Of a stretch of DNA of 64,000 nucleotides, positions 8,326-16,998 are shown one piece after another (position 1 is the stretch's first letter; each line of letters starts with the position of its first letter). The position numbers and the translations under genes were made by a program. The stretch is from the NCBI RefSeq assembly GCF_001598815.1, contig NZ_BCZQ01000015.1, positions 1 through 64,000 of the forward strand, in the 5' to 3' direction. Under the pieces are notes generated by a model. The model had not been told where the DNA came from. It ran no database searches and worked only from the letters and a program-made list of their open reading frames with translations. Source of the DNA: Sphingopyxis terrae subsp. terrae NBRC 15098. GTDB taxonomy: Bacteria > Pseudomonadota > Alphaproteobacteria > Sphingomonadales > Sphingomonadaceae.

Positions 8326-9582
8326 TCAATATTTCTCGAGCACCACGGGCAGGTGGCGATAGCCGTGGACGAAGCAGGCGTTCACCCGGTCGGGTTCGCC
8401 GACCACATTCACGCGCAGCCGCCGCCGCTGCATTTCGGAGATCAGCGCGGTAAGCTGAAGCTCGGCGACGCGCGCGCCGACGCAGCGGTGGATGCCGTAA
8501 CCGAAGGCGAGGTGGCGCCGCGCATTTTCGCGGTCGACGATGATCCGGTCGCCGTCGGGGAAGATGCTCTCGTCACGGTTCGCCGACGCGTACCACAGCG
8601 CGATCTTGTCGCGCTTCTTGATCTGGTGCCCGAACAATTCGGTGTCTTCGGTCGCGGTGCGGCGCATGTGCGCCAGCGGGGTCTGCCAGCGGATGATCTC
8701 GTGCATCGCGTTGACCGCGAGTTCGGGATCGTGATTCGCCTCCAGCTTGGCGCGCTCCTCGGGGAAAAGATGGAGGCCATAGGCATAGGCCGACATCGAA
8801 TTGCGCGTCGTGTCATTGCCGCCGACGATCAGGAGGATGAGGTTGCCCATGAATTCCTCATGGCTCATGTGGCTCATCGCATCCGACTGGAGCATGATCG
8901 AAATCAGGTCGTGCGTGCCGGGATTCTGCGCCTTGCGGTCCCACAATTCCTTGAACGCGGCGCCCATTTCGAACGCGATCGCGAGGCGGGCCTGGCGTTC
9001 TTCGAGGGTATTGAAACTTTCGATGTCGCCGAGCGCGTCGGACCAGGCGGTCAGTTTGTGGCGTTCTTCAAAGGGAAAGTCGAACAGGATGGCGAGCATC
9101 TGCGTCGTCAGTTCGATCGACAATTTTTCGACCCAGTCGAACGTTTCGCCGATGGGCAGCGAATCGAGCACTTCGCTCGTCCGGCGCAGCGTGTCGGCGC
9201 GCATCCGTTCGATTTCGGAGGGACCGAAAGCCGGGGCGACGGTGCGGCGCTGCGCGGTGTGCTGCGGCGGGTCCATCGCGATGAACATCGGCATCGGGAT
9301 TTCGCCCTCCTGCAGATGCTCGATACCGTCGCCCGCGACGGTGATGCCGCCATATTCCCACGAGGAGGAGAAGATCTTGGGCAGCGCCTCGATATGCTGG
9401 ATCGGCTTGTAGGTCGTTACCGACCAATAGGGACCGAATTTCGAATCGTCGCAGTAATAGATCGGCGATTCGGCGCGCAGTTGCGCCATCGGCCGCTGCC
9501 AGCGATCCTCGCGCCACATATCGGCGCGGCTGACGTCGAGCGGATTGACGGTTTCGGGTTCGACGCGAATCTGGGTGGCCAT
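8326..9582 (-). CDS. Cytochrome P450, CYP153-like
   Basis: A 418-residue soluble bacterial P450. Visible landmarks are the oxygen-binding I-helix IVGGNDTTRNS, the ExxR motif EIIR, and the heme-ligand loop FGYGIHRCVGARVAE with Cys367. GGNDTTRNS together with FIAMDPPQH and the FGYGIHRCVG loop is characteristic of the CYP153 group, which hydroxylates alkanes and fatty acids at the terminal carbon. I infer a similar substrate class. CYP153 genes often sit with a ferredoxin and ferredoxin reductase; neither is adjacent here, so electron partners must be encoded elsewhere. P450 identity is certain; the subfamily is likely. Confidence 0.9.
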   Translation of the reverse strand: MATQIRVEPETVNPLDVSRADMWREDRWQRPMAQLRAESPIYYCDDSKFGPYWSVTTYKPIQHIEALPKIFSSSWEYGGITVAGDGIEHLQEGEIPMPMFIAMDPPQHTAQRRTVAPAFGPSEIERMRADTLRRTSEVLDSLPIGETFDWVEKLSIELTTQMLAILFDFPFEERHKLTAWSDALGDIESFNTLEERQARLAIAFEMGAAFKELWDRKAQNPGTHDLISIMLQSDAMSHMSHEEFMGNLILLIVGGNDTTRNSMSAYAYGLHLFPEERAKLEANHDPELAVNAMHEIIRWQTPLAHMRRTATEDTELFGHQIKKRDKIALWYASANRDESIFPDGDRIIVDRENARRHLAFGYGIHRCVGARVAELQLTALISEMQRRRLRVNVVGEPDRVNACFVHGYRHLPVVLEKY

Positions 9583-9705
9583 TAGGGGCAGCTCCTCTCA
9601 AGGCCGTCGGGCGCGGCCGATTGGGTTGCAGAATGCCACTATTTACAGTTTTGTCAATGAGACTTTGGGGCGATTACCCTAGAAACGAGCGGGACCCTCG
9701 GGGCG

Positions 9706-10953
9706 TCACGCGCGCTGCCGCCGTTTCCAGAATTTCCAGCCCGCCTTGCCGCTCAGCACCCCGGCGCGGAACATCCGGACCGACAGGAAGATGACGAGCG
9801 CGACCCAGAGCAGCTGCCAGCCGAGCGCAAGCAGATGGACGGCCTTCGCATCGTCGGTCGCGGCGCGCGCCGCCATCGCGAAGGGTGACGAAAAGGGAAA
9901 GATCTCGGCGAAGCGCGCGAGCGGGCCGCCCGGCGCGCTCGCGGCGGCCGAAGAGAGGCTGAACATGCCGACCTGAAAGATGGTGATCGGCAGGCTGAGC
10001 ATCTGGATTTCGCGCACCGTTCCCGCCTGCGCGCCGACACCGAGGAACACCGCGCCGAGCAGGAGGAAAGCCATGATGAAATAGACGAAGCAGATGCCGA
10101 CGAAGAAGCCCCAGCCGGTAGCGGGCACCGCGAGCATCGCCGCAACCGGCTTGCCCGCGCCTGCCGCAGAGAGCGTGGCCGGGTCGATCTGGGTTGCCGC
10201 GATCAGTCCGCCGCCTGCCGCCATCGCGAGCCAGAAGGCGATAAACAGCACCGCGACGCCGAGCATGCCGAGCAGCTTGCCGAGAAAGACGCTTTCGAGC
10301 GGTACCGCGGCGGCGAGGATTTCGATGACCTTGTTGCCCTTTTCCTCTGCCAGCGAACTGACGGTCTGCCCCGCGAGCAGCAGCGTCATCAGGAAGATCG
10401 CAAAGACCGCGCCGAAGCCCATCGACTGTTGCACCGCTATGCTCGTCCCGCCGCTGCGGATCGATTCGAAATGCGGGGCGACCGGCGGCACCGCGCCGGC
10501 AGCGCGGTCGCGCAGCACCTCTTCCGCGAGCAGCACAAGATAGCGACCCGCGCGGCTGCCCTCCTCGCGTTCGACGATGCGCGGCGCGGCGAGCGGGCCG
10601 ACCATCACCGCATAGGTGTCGGCGCCCTTTTCCTGCGCGATGACCAGCGGATCGTCGCCCTTCGGCGAGGCAATCCGCACGTCGAGCGTCGCGGGACCGC
10701 GGCCGCCCAGCGCGTCGCGCAAGCGCGTGTCGGCGCTGCGCAGCGCCGCGACATCGCCCGCGTCGGCGACGACGACGATGCGCCCTGCGCCGCGCGCGCT
10801 GTCGGCGAGCTGCGATGCGCCGAGGCCGCCGACCAGGCTCATGCCGAGCATGAACAGCGGTGCGAGCAGGAAGAGGAGAAAGGTCGGCGTCGCCACGATC
10901 GCGAGAAAGTCGCGGCGCGCGACGACCGCCATATTTTTCAGAAAGGGGGTCAT
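9706..10953 (-). CDS. ABC-2 type export permease
   Basis: Membrane subunit of a two-gene ABC exporter. The 415-residue protein begins [20 protein letters not shown], with a first helix around residues 20-45. A large extracytoplasmic loop follows, then five or six helices in the C-terminal half (GFGAVFAIFLMTLLLAGQTV onward). SLAEEKGNKVIEILAAAVP is the conserved coupling segment of NatB/YhaP-type permeases. Its ATG overlaps the ATPase stop codon by four bases (ATGA), so the two are translationally coupled. The NatB-like family exports sodium or drugs in some bacteria, but the substrate here is unknown. Confidence 0.9.
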   Translation of the reverse strand: MTPFLKNMAVVARRDFLAIVATPTFLLFLLAPLFMLGMSLVGGLGASQLADSARGAGRIVVVADAGDVAALRSADTRLRDALGGRGPATLDVRIASPKGDDPLVIAQEKGADTYAVMVGPLAAPRIVEREEGSRAGRYLVLLAEEVLRDRAAGAVPPVAPHFESIRSGGTSIAVQQSMGFGAVFAIFLMTLLLAGQTVSSLAEEKGNKVIEILAAAVPLESVFLGKLLGMLGVAVLFIAFWLAMAAGGGLIAATQIDPATLSAAGAGKPVAAMLAVPATGWGFFVGICFVYFIMAFLLLGAVFLGVGAQAGTVREIQMLSLPITIFQVGMFSLSSAAASAPGGPLARFAEIFPFSSPFAMAARAATDDAKAVHLLALGWQLLWVALVIFLSVRMFRAGVLSGKAGWKFWKRRQRA

Positions 10954-11939
10954 GCGCTTGCCTCCGCAGCGGCTTCTTCGGCGGCGTCGGCGGCGAAGCC
11001 CGCGTCGACCTGACGCACGATATGGACGAAGGCATCGTGCAAGCCGGGGCGCGCGATCGACAGGCCGGCGACGCCGTGCCCGCTGGCGGTGATCCGCGCG
11101 AGCAGCGGTTCGACCCCCGCGTCGTCGATCGCGAAATGCCAGGCGTCGCCGCGCCGCTGCGCATCGGCGGGCAGCAGCGCCGCGATCACGCCATCGTCGG
11201 CGCCGGTGCGCGGCGCGTAGCGCACCTGCATCGGCAGCAGCGCGCGCGCCTCGTCGACCGTGCCCTCGAAGCGGCGCTGCGACCGCGCGATGATCGCGAG
11301 CCGGTCGCACAGTCGCTCCGCATGCGCCATGACATGGGTGGAGAAAAGGATCGTCGCGCCGCGATCGCGTTCGCGCCGCACGAGCGTTTCAAGCCGCTCC
11401 TGATTGACCGGGTCGAGTCCCGAAAAGGGTTCGTCGAGCACGATCAGGTCGGGAGCATGGACGATCGAGCCGATGAGCTGGACCATCTGGGCCATGCCCT
11501 TCGACATCTTGCGGATCTTTTCGTCGATGACGCGTTCGAGCCCGAGTTCGGCCATGAAGGTCGCGGCGCGGCGGCGGCCTTCGCCCCAGTCGAGTCCGCG
11601 CAGCGCGCCCATGAAAGCGATCGCCTCGCGCGCCTTCATACCGGGATAGAGGCCGCGTTCTTCGGGCAGATAGCCGATGCGGTGGCGCACCGATTGCGGC
11701 TTGTGGCTGCCGAACAGGCGGCTCGTCCCCTCGTCGGGATCGATGATGCCCAGCGTCATGCGCAGGCTGGTGGTCTTGCCCGCGCCATTGGGACCGAGAA
11801 CGCCATAGATGCTCCCGACCGGTACCTCGAGGTCGACATGATCGACCGCCTTGAATTCGTCGAAATATTTGGTGAGGCCGCGCGCCTCCACGCAATAATC
11901 GGTCAAACGCTGGTCCCCGCTCGCTGAATCGGCCCGCAT
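10950..11939 (-). CDS. ABC exporter ATPase (NatA/YhaQ-like)
   Basis: ATP-hydrolysing partner of the adjacent permease, 329 residues. Walker [10 protein letters not shown] is at 49-57, a degenerate signature KMSKGMAQ replaces LSGGQ, and Walker [13 protein letters not shown] follows. A C-terminal extension of about 90 residues (from [10 protein letters not shown]) is typical of the NatA/YhaQ/CcmA-like group. ATG 11939 lacks a clear ribosome site. A TTG at 11906, preceded by GGGGA, is a possible alternative start. The gene is divergent from queG by 57 bases. Confidence 0.92.
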   Translation of the reverse strand: MRADSASGDQRLTDYCVEARGLTKYFDEFKAVDHVDLEVPVGSIYGVLGPNGAGKTTSLRMTLGIIDPDEGTSRLFGSHKPQSVRHRIGYLPEERGLYPGMKAREAIAFMGALRGLDWGEGRRRAATFMAELGLERVIDEKIRKMSKGMAQMVQLIGSIVHAPDLIVLDEPFSGLDPVNQERLETLVRRERDRGATILFSTHVMAHAERLCDRLAIIARSQRRFEGTVDEARALLPMQVRYAPRTGADDGVIAALLPADAQRRGDAWHFAIDDAGVEPLLARITASGHGVAGLSIARPGLHDAFVHIVRQVDAGFAADAAEEAAAEASA

Positions 11940-11996
11940 ATCATCACTGTATCATCGCTCTATGGCACGGCCCGCCGCCTGTCGTATAGGGGCGCA

Positions 11997-13049
11997 ATGC
12001 TTTCCAATGCCTTGCCCCCGATCGAAGAGCGGCTCGCGGCCACCGCGCGCGCGCATGGCTTCGCGGCGTTCGGCATCGCGCGCGCCGACGCGGCACCGCA
12101 AACCGCGGCGCGGTTGAGGCAATGGCTCGCCGAGGGATGCCATGGCGACATGATCTGGATGGAAAGCCGCGCCGAACAACGCGGATCGCCGCAAGGGCTG
12201 TGGCCCGAGGTGCGGTCGGTGATCGCGCTCGGCATGAGCTACGCCCCCGGCACCGATCCGCTGGCGCTCGCGGGGGCGCCCGACCGCGGCCGCATCTCGG
12301 TCTATGCGCAAGGGGCCGATTATCATGACATCGTCAAAAAGGCGCTGAAGCATGTCGCGCGCTGGCTCGTCGCGGAGGCGCCGGGGGCGGAAGTGAAGGT
12401 CTTCGTCGACACCGCGCCGGTAATGGAAAAGCCGCTCGCCGCCGTTGCCGGGCTCGGCTGGCAGGGCAAGCACAGCAATATGGTCAGCCGCGAGCATGGC
12501 AGCTGGCTGTTTCTGGGCGCGATCTACACGACGCTCGATCTGGCGCCGTCGGTTCCGGGGCGCGATCGGTGCGGCAGTTGCACGGCCTGCCAGCAGGCCT
12601 GCCCGACCGCGGCCTTTCCGGCGCCCTATCGCGTCGATGCCCGCCGCTGCATCTCCTATCTGACGATCGAGCATGACGGGCCGATCCCGACCGAATTCCG
12701 GCGCGCGATCGGCAACCGGGTTTATGGCTGCGACGATTGTCTGGCCGTGTGCCCGTGGAACAAGTTCGCCGACACCGCGGCGCGGCACCGGGCGTTTCTG
12801 CCGCGCGGCGAACTGGCGGCGCCCGCGCTCGCCGATCTGCTCGCACTCGACGATGCGGGGTTCCGGCAGGTCTTTTCAGGCTCGCCGATCAAGCGGATCG
12901 GGCGGGGCCGCATGGTGCGCAACGCCGCGATCGCGGCGGGCAACAGCGGCGATCGCGGCTTGCGGCCGCGCCTGATGGCGCTGGCGAGCGACGAATCGCC
13001 GATGGTCGCCGATGCCGCACGATGGGCGCTCGATCAACTGGCGGACTGA
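11997..13049 (+). CDS. queG: Epoxyqueuosine reductase
   Basis: Last step of queuosine synthesis: reduces epoxyqueuosine at tRNA position 34, using cobalamin and two [4Fe-4S] clusters. The 350-residue product has the catalytic-domain motif [11 protein letters not shown] with the proton-donor Asp. Two ferredoxin-like cysteine sets follow, [12 protein letters not shown] from Cys192 and CDDCLAVCP from Cys245. A C-terminal HEAT-like stretch reads [12 protein letters not shown]. Start and length match the family. QueF, an earlier enzyme of the same pathway, is encoded about 41 kb downstream. Confidence 0.96.
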   Translation: MLSNALPPIEERLAATARAHGFAAFGIARADAAPQTAARLRQWLAEGCHGDMIWMESRAEQRGSPQGLWPEVRSVIALGMSYAPGTDPLALAGAPDRGRISVYAQGADYHDIVKKALKHVARWLVAEAPGAEVKVFVDTAPVMEKPLAAVAGLGWQGKHSNMVSREHGSWLFLGAIYTTLDLAPSVPGRDRCGSCTACQQACPTAAFPAPYRVDARRCISYLTIEHDGPIPTEFRRAIGNRVYGCDDCLAVCPWNKFADTAARHRAFLPRGELAAPALADLLALDDAGFRQVFSGSPIKRIGRGRMVRNAAIAAGNSGDRGLRPRLMALASDESPMVADAARWALDQLAD

Positions 13050-13103
13050 CGGCGGGAGACGGCGATCGTGCCGCCCCCCTCCGTCGCCGGTCCGCCTTCT
13101 TGC

Positions 13104-13709
13104 CTAGAATCCCCGCATGAAGGTCGCGGTGATCGGGGCAGTAATCGCGCCGATAACGAGTGCGACGACGATCGCCGCGACCACGATCAGGATCGTGTAC
13201 GTCATCGCCTTGTCCTGCGGCGCGCGCATCAGGCGGGGCAGTCCGAGGTAAAGGAGATAGAGGCCGTAGAGGCCGAGCAGCGACAGCCAGGAAAGCGCGG
13301 GCAGGATCGCGAAAATGCCCGCGACCCAGCTCGCGGTGCCCGAATAGGCCGCGACCTTGAACGCCTGAACGCGGTTCTGCGTCGCGCCGAAGCTGGGGGC
13401 GAGCGCGTCGATGATGAGCGCGAGGATGAAGACGCCGATCAAGGTCGTCGCATATTGCACGACGGCCGAGGCGACCGCCGAACTCACCGAGGGGCGATAG
13501 GTGAAGCCCATCACCGAAAAGCCGAAGGCGAGCATGCCGATCAGCCCCGCCACCGCGGGAATCGCCGCCAGCGGGATGATATAGCGGCGATAGAGGCCGC
13601 CGATCGTTTCGGCTTCGCCGTCGATCACCTCCCACTCGCGCGCGGGCTGGAGCAAGATATTCTTGACGCGATCGACGATCAAGCGCGGCTGCTGGTCATT
13701 CCCTGTCAT
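13104..13709 (-). CDS. Yip1-like integral membrane protein
   Basis: A 201-residue protein with a short polar N-terminus (MTGNDQQPRLIVDRVKNIL) and five hydrophobic helices, the layout of bacterial Yip1-domain proteins. The N-terminal block RVKNILLQPAREWEVI is the conserved entry to that domain. ATG 13709 is chosen because the conserved domain starts there; the frame is open further upstream without conserved-looking sequence. Bacterial Yip1 proteins have no settled function. It is convergent with queG, 54 bases apart. Confidence 0.8.
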   Translation of the reverse strand: MTGNDQQPRLIVDRVKNILLQPAREWEVIDGEAETIGGLYRRYIIPLAAIPAVAGLIGMLAFGFSVMGFTYRPSVSSAVASAVVQYATTLIGVFILALIIDALAPSFGATQNRVQAFKVAAYSGTASWVAGIFAILPALSWLSLLGLYGLYLLYLGLPRLMRAPQDKAMTYTILIVVAAIVVALVIGAITAPITATFMRGF

Positions 13710-13833
13710 AGTCGGTCTCCACCCAATGGCTGAACCGCGACCCCGGATGTCTACCCCGATAGACCGCGATACTCTCGCATTCTGGGATAGGGTGCAAGGG
13801 TGTGCATTGCTGTGCGCGGGCGCACAGGGCCGG

Positions 13834-14853
13834 CTACCAGCGGTTGCGCACCTCTTCGGCAAAGCCCGTGAGCCCGGCAATGTCGAGCGCGCTGCCGTCG
13901 TCGAGGATGATGCGCCCCGAAAAGCGGCCGAAGACCTGATCCTGCACCGTCCTGAACAGCCCCAGGTTGGTGCTGTGGTGGCGATTGACGATCGGGTCCA
14001 TCGTCATTTCGAAGCGTCCATCGTTGCTTGTGAAGCGCCACGGTCCCGCGTCGGGGCCGCCCGCCGGCATGTGAAAGGCGATGCGGTCGAGCTTGTGCGC
14101 GGTGCCGTCGACGAACACCATATTCTCGGATGCTGCCGCCGTGTCGCCAAAGCCGTAACCGATGTTGAACCCGATGCGGCGTCCGTCCGCCATTCCCGAG
14201 GCCGACCCCCAATACCAGACATTGTCGTAGGTCCAGACGCCGCGCCCCCAGTCTAGCACGCCAAAGGCGCGGTCGGGGCTGAAGCGATGGAGGGTGTTCC
14301 CCACCCGAATCTCGCCCTCGGCGGCGAGGCAATTGATCTTCTGATTATAATAGAAGGCCCTTGGCGCTCCCGAGAAAGGTGTGGCGATCACCATGCGGTG
14401 CATCGGCGGCTGCGCGAGCCATAATTCACCTGCGAGCCCCTGTCCGCCGCCGAATTTCGGGGCCTCGACCGTCAGGCGCCGGCCGCCCGGTTCGTGCAGG
14501 AAGCGCAGCAGCATGCCGCCGCGGCGCTGTTCGATATCGCCCGCATCGGCGCTTTCGGGCAACCGCATGCGGCCCATCGGCCAAGGGATCACCGCGCCAT
14601 CGTTGATCGCGGTTCCAGCCGCCAGATCCATCCACGACACGCCGAGGAAGCCCAGATAGCCATTGTCCGCGACGGTCAGCGCGATGCCGAAGGCGTCGGT
14701 CAGGATGCAATAATAGTCCCATTCCTTGATCCGCAGCTTGCCCGCCGCGATCCGCGCGCGGTCGTAGCGGCGCACCTCGGCGGTCGCCCAGCCCGTTTCG
14801 GCGAGCCGCCCGCGCGCGTCGAGCAGCAGTCCCGCCCCCATTTTTGTCTGCAT
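13834..14853 (-). CDS. DUF2804 family protein
   Basis: A 339-residue soluble protein recognised as DUF2804 from its aromatic- and glycine-rich strands ([50 protein letters not shown]) and its length. The family has a lipocalin-like twin beta-barrel appearance and no known reaction. No signal peptide is present, so it is probably cytoplasmic. ATG 14853 starts the conserved region. It is divergent from the OsmC-like gene by about 100 bases and may share a control region with it, but nothing else ties the two together. Confidence 0.8.
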   Translation of the reverse strand: MQTKMGAGLLLDARGRLAETGWATAEVRRYDRARIAAGKLRIKEWDYYCILTDAFGIALTVADNGYLGFLGVSWMDLAAGTAINDGAVIPWPMGRMRLPESADAGDIEQRRGGMLLRFLHEPGGRRLTVEAPKFGGGQGLAGELWLAQPPMHRMVIATPFSGAPRAFYYNQKINCLAAEGEIRVGNTLHRFSPDRAFGVLDWGRGVWTYDNVWYWGSASGMADGRRIGFNIGYGFGDTAAASENMVFVDGTAHKLDRIAFHMPAGGPDAGPWRFTSNDGRFEMTMDPIVNRHHSTNLGLFRTVQDQVFGRFSGRIILDDGSALDIAGLTGFAEEVRNRW

Positions 14854-14955
14854 CCTCGCCTCCCTGCGGGGCCGTCTATGCCAGCCGCGCACGGTGGCTG
14901 GCAACGGGCGGTGCATCTGATAGGCTGCGCACGACGCAGGATGCAGGAGGATGGC

Positions 14956-15336
14956 ATGGCGCAGGGCAGCGCGCGAATCGGCAAGGACCGCTATCGCACC
15001 GAGATCGATGTCGGCGGCCATGCGCTGATCGCCGACGAGCCGCCCGCGCTCGGCGGCGGCGGGGTTGGCCCGGCGCCCTACGATCTGCTGCTCGCGAGCC
15101 TGGGCGCGTGCACCGCGATCACGCTGCGCATGTACGCCGATCGCAAGGGCTGGCCGCTCGAATCGGTCGAGGTCGGTTTGCGTCTGTCGGGGCGCGAGGA
15201 GAAGCGGATCGACCGCTCGCTGGCGATCGTCGGGCTCGACGACGAACAGCGCGCGCGCATGGCCGACATCGCCGAGCGTACGCCGGTCACGCTGACGCTG
15301 AAGGCCGGTTTGCCGATCACCACCACGCTCGCCTGA
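14956..15336 (+). CDS. OsmC-like protein with one conserved cysteine missing
   Basis: A 126-residue OsmC/Ohr-superfamily protein. Family members reduce organic hydroperoxides using two cysteines. The first is present in [14 protein letters not shown] (Cys52). The block where the second normally lies reads [11 protein letters not shown], with Thr109 in the place of the usual cysteine before Pro. It may therefore be a YhfA-like variant with altered or no peroxidase activity. AGGAGG ends at 14950, five bases before ATG 14956, which fixes the start. Confidence 0.88.
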   Translation: MAQGSARIGKDRYRTEIDVGGHALIADEPPALGGGGVGPAPYDLLLASLGACTAITLRMYADRKGWPLESVEVGLRLSGREEKRIDRSLAIVGLDDEQRARMADIAERTPVTLTLKAGLPITTTLA

Positions 15337-15429
15337 CGGCGCGGCGCGCGGCGGCTGCGGAGCGCATCGTTTACGCCGCTTTTACCACTGTCGGTGCATG
15401 ACATCCCCGATGTTTGCGACTGGGGACGA

Positions 15430-16833
15430 ATGATGGACAGCATGCGCGGACTGCTTTCGGGCAGCCACGATCAGGACGATGGCGCGATCGATGCGCCGCC
15501 GGCTGTCGGTGTCGACGAACGGCGGATGCAGGTGCGCGCCTATAATCATTGGGCGTCGCTGCTTGCCGACCGCGCCTATCCGTCGGTCGAGGATCTCGAC
15601 CTCGACGGCGCCGACTTCGGCCCCAATGCGGTGCTGCTCGACTTTACCGCGGGTATCGAAAATCCTGGCATCTCCTATCTCGGCGAACGGTTGCGCGAAG
15701 AATCGCAGATCGACGAGGATGTCCATTATATCAGCCAGATTCCGGGGCGGTCGCTGCTGTCGCGGCTGACCGACCATTATCTCCAGATCATCGCCAATCG
15801 CGCGCCGATCGGCTTCGAGGCCGAGTTCGTCAACGATCGCGGCGCCACGATCATGTACCGCGGCATCCTGCTGCCCTTCTCGTCCGACGACGACACCATC
15901 GATTTCATCATGGGCGTCATCAACTGGAAGGAAGCGGTTGCCGCAGAGCAGGCCGAAGAGCTGCAACTGTCGGTCGAGCAGGCGCTGCGCAGCGCGGCGC
16001 CGCTGACCGCACCCGTGCCGGTGTGGGCCGACGGCCCCGATTCGGAGCATATCGACGATGAAGCGGCGCCGGGTTTCGCCGCGCTCGGCGACGCCGAGCC
16101 CGAAGCGGTTGCCTTTGGCGATGCCATGCTGCTGACCGAACGCTTCGACGATACTGCGGCGCCGGTTGCCGAGGGCGACGAGGCCGCCGACGAGACTGTC
16201 GACGACGGCGCGGCCGGACCGGGCGACGATGCCGAGCTGGCCGACTGGCTGGCGCTGGCGCGCGAAACCGCCGAACGCGCGATGGCGGCCGACAGCCGCA
16301 GCCGCAGCGCGCTCTATCAGGCGGTCGGCAAGGCATGGGATTTCGCCCTCGCCGCCGAAGCGCAGCCCGACGCCTTTGCCGAATTGCTCGAGGATGCAGG
16401 GCTGCAGGCGCAGGAACGCGCGCCGATGACGCCGGTCGTCAAACTGGTCTTCGGCGCCTCCTATGACAAGACGCGCCTCGCCGAATATGCCTGTGTGCTC
16501 GGCCATGCGAAGGACGCGGGGCTGGAGCGCGGGGCGCTTCCCGCCTATCTCGATCGCTATCCGGGCGGGCTTAAGGGTCTGGTCAAGGATGCGCGCGCGC
16601 GCCGCAAGCCCGCGGGCGATGCAGCGGCGAAGGTCGACGAGCAACTGGCGGCGCTGCGCACCGCGCACCCGGCGCTGATCCTGGAACATGATGCGGGCGA
16701 TGCCGAATTCGTGGTGCTGATTGCGCGCGCGATGCCCGGCGGACATATCGGCATCGTCGCCAAGGCGGCCGACGATCCGGCGCTCATTGCGAAGCTGGCG
16801 AAGAAGGCAATCGCGATCACCCCGGCCGATTGA
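15430..16833 (+). CDS. PAS-like domain protein upstream of gdh
   Basis: About 467 residues. The first roughly 165 residues look like a PAS_5-type sensor fold: AYPSVEDLDLDGADFGPNAV, GISYLGERLREES, PGRSLLSRL, then GILLPFSSDDDTIDFIMGVI. That pattern occurs in alphaproteobacterial PAS proteins. A long acidic, Ala-rich linker follows (about 200-285, rich in D, E and A). The C-terminal 180 residues are largely helical with no family I recognise. No kinase, DNA-binding or cyclase domain is visible. ATG 15430 follows GGGGACG; 15394 is an alternative. It lies 165 bases before the giant NAD-GDH gene, so a link to nitrogen state is possible but unproven. Confidence 0.72.
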   Translation: MMDSMRGLLSGSHDQDDGAIDAPPAVGVDERRMQVRAYNHWASLLADRAYPSVEDLDLDGADFGPNAVLLDFTAGIENPGISYLGERLREESQIDEDVHYISQIPGRSLLSRLTDHYLQIIANRAPIGFEAEFVNDRGATIMYRGILLPFSSDDDTIDFIMGVINWKEAVAAEQAEELQLSVEQALRSAAPLTAPVPVWADGPDSEHIDDEAAPGFAALGDAEPEAVAFGDAMLLTERFDDTAAPVAEGDEAADETVDDGAAGPGDDAELADWLALARETAERAMAADSRSRSALYQAVGKAWDFALAAEAQPDAFAELLEDAGLQAQERAPMTPVVKLVFGASYDKTRLAEYACVLGHAKDAGLERGALPAYLDRYPGGLKGLVKDARARRKPAGDAAAKVDEQLAALRTAHPALILEHDAGDAEFVVLIARAMPGGHIGIVAKAADDPALIAKLAKKAIAITPAD

Positions 16834-16998
16834 CACGCATAGCGTAACAGACAATCCAAAAGTTGAAATAATTTTGCGCGGCATGCGCGGGGGGTCTTGA
16901 GCCTTTCGCGGCGCGGGCGCATAGGGAGCCGTAGCGCAAGGCGCCGCCGTCCCCCCGGCGGATGCTCGCTTCAACTTGGTCCGGGATGCTGCAACCCT

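Noticed and set aside
13751..14332. Minus-strand frame opposite the DUF2804 and Yip1-like region, rich in Arg and Pro
   Set aside because: Arg/Pro/Gly-biased composition typical of an alternate frame in GC-rich DNA, with no ribosome site; DUF2804 explains the region.
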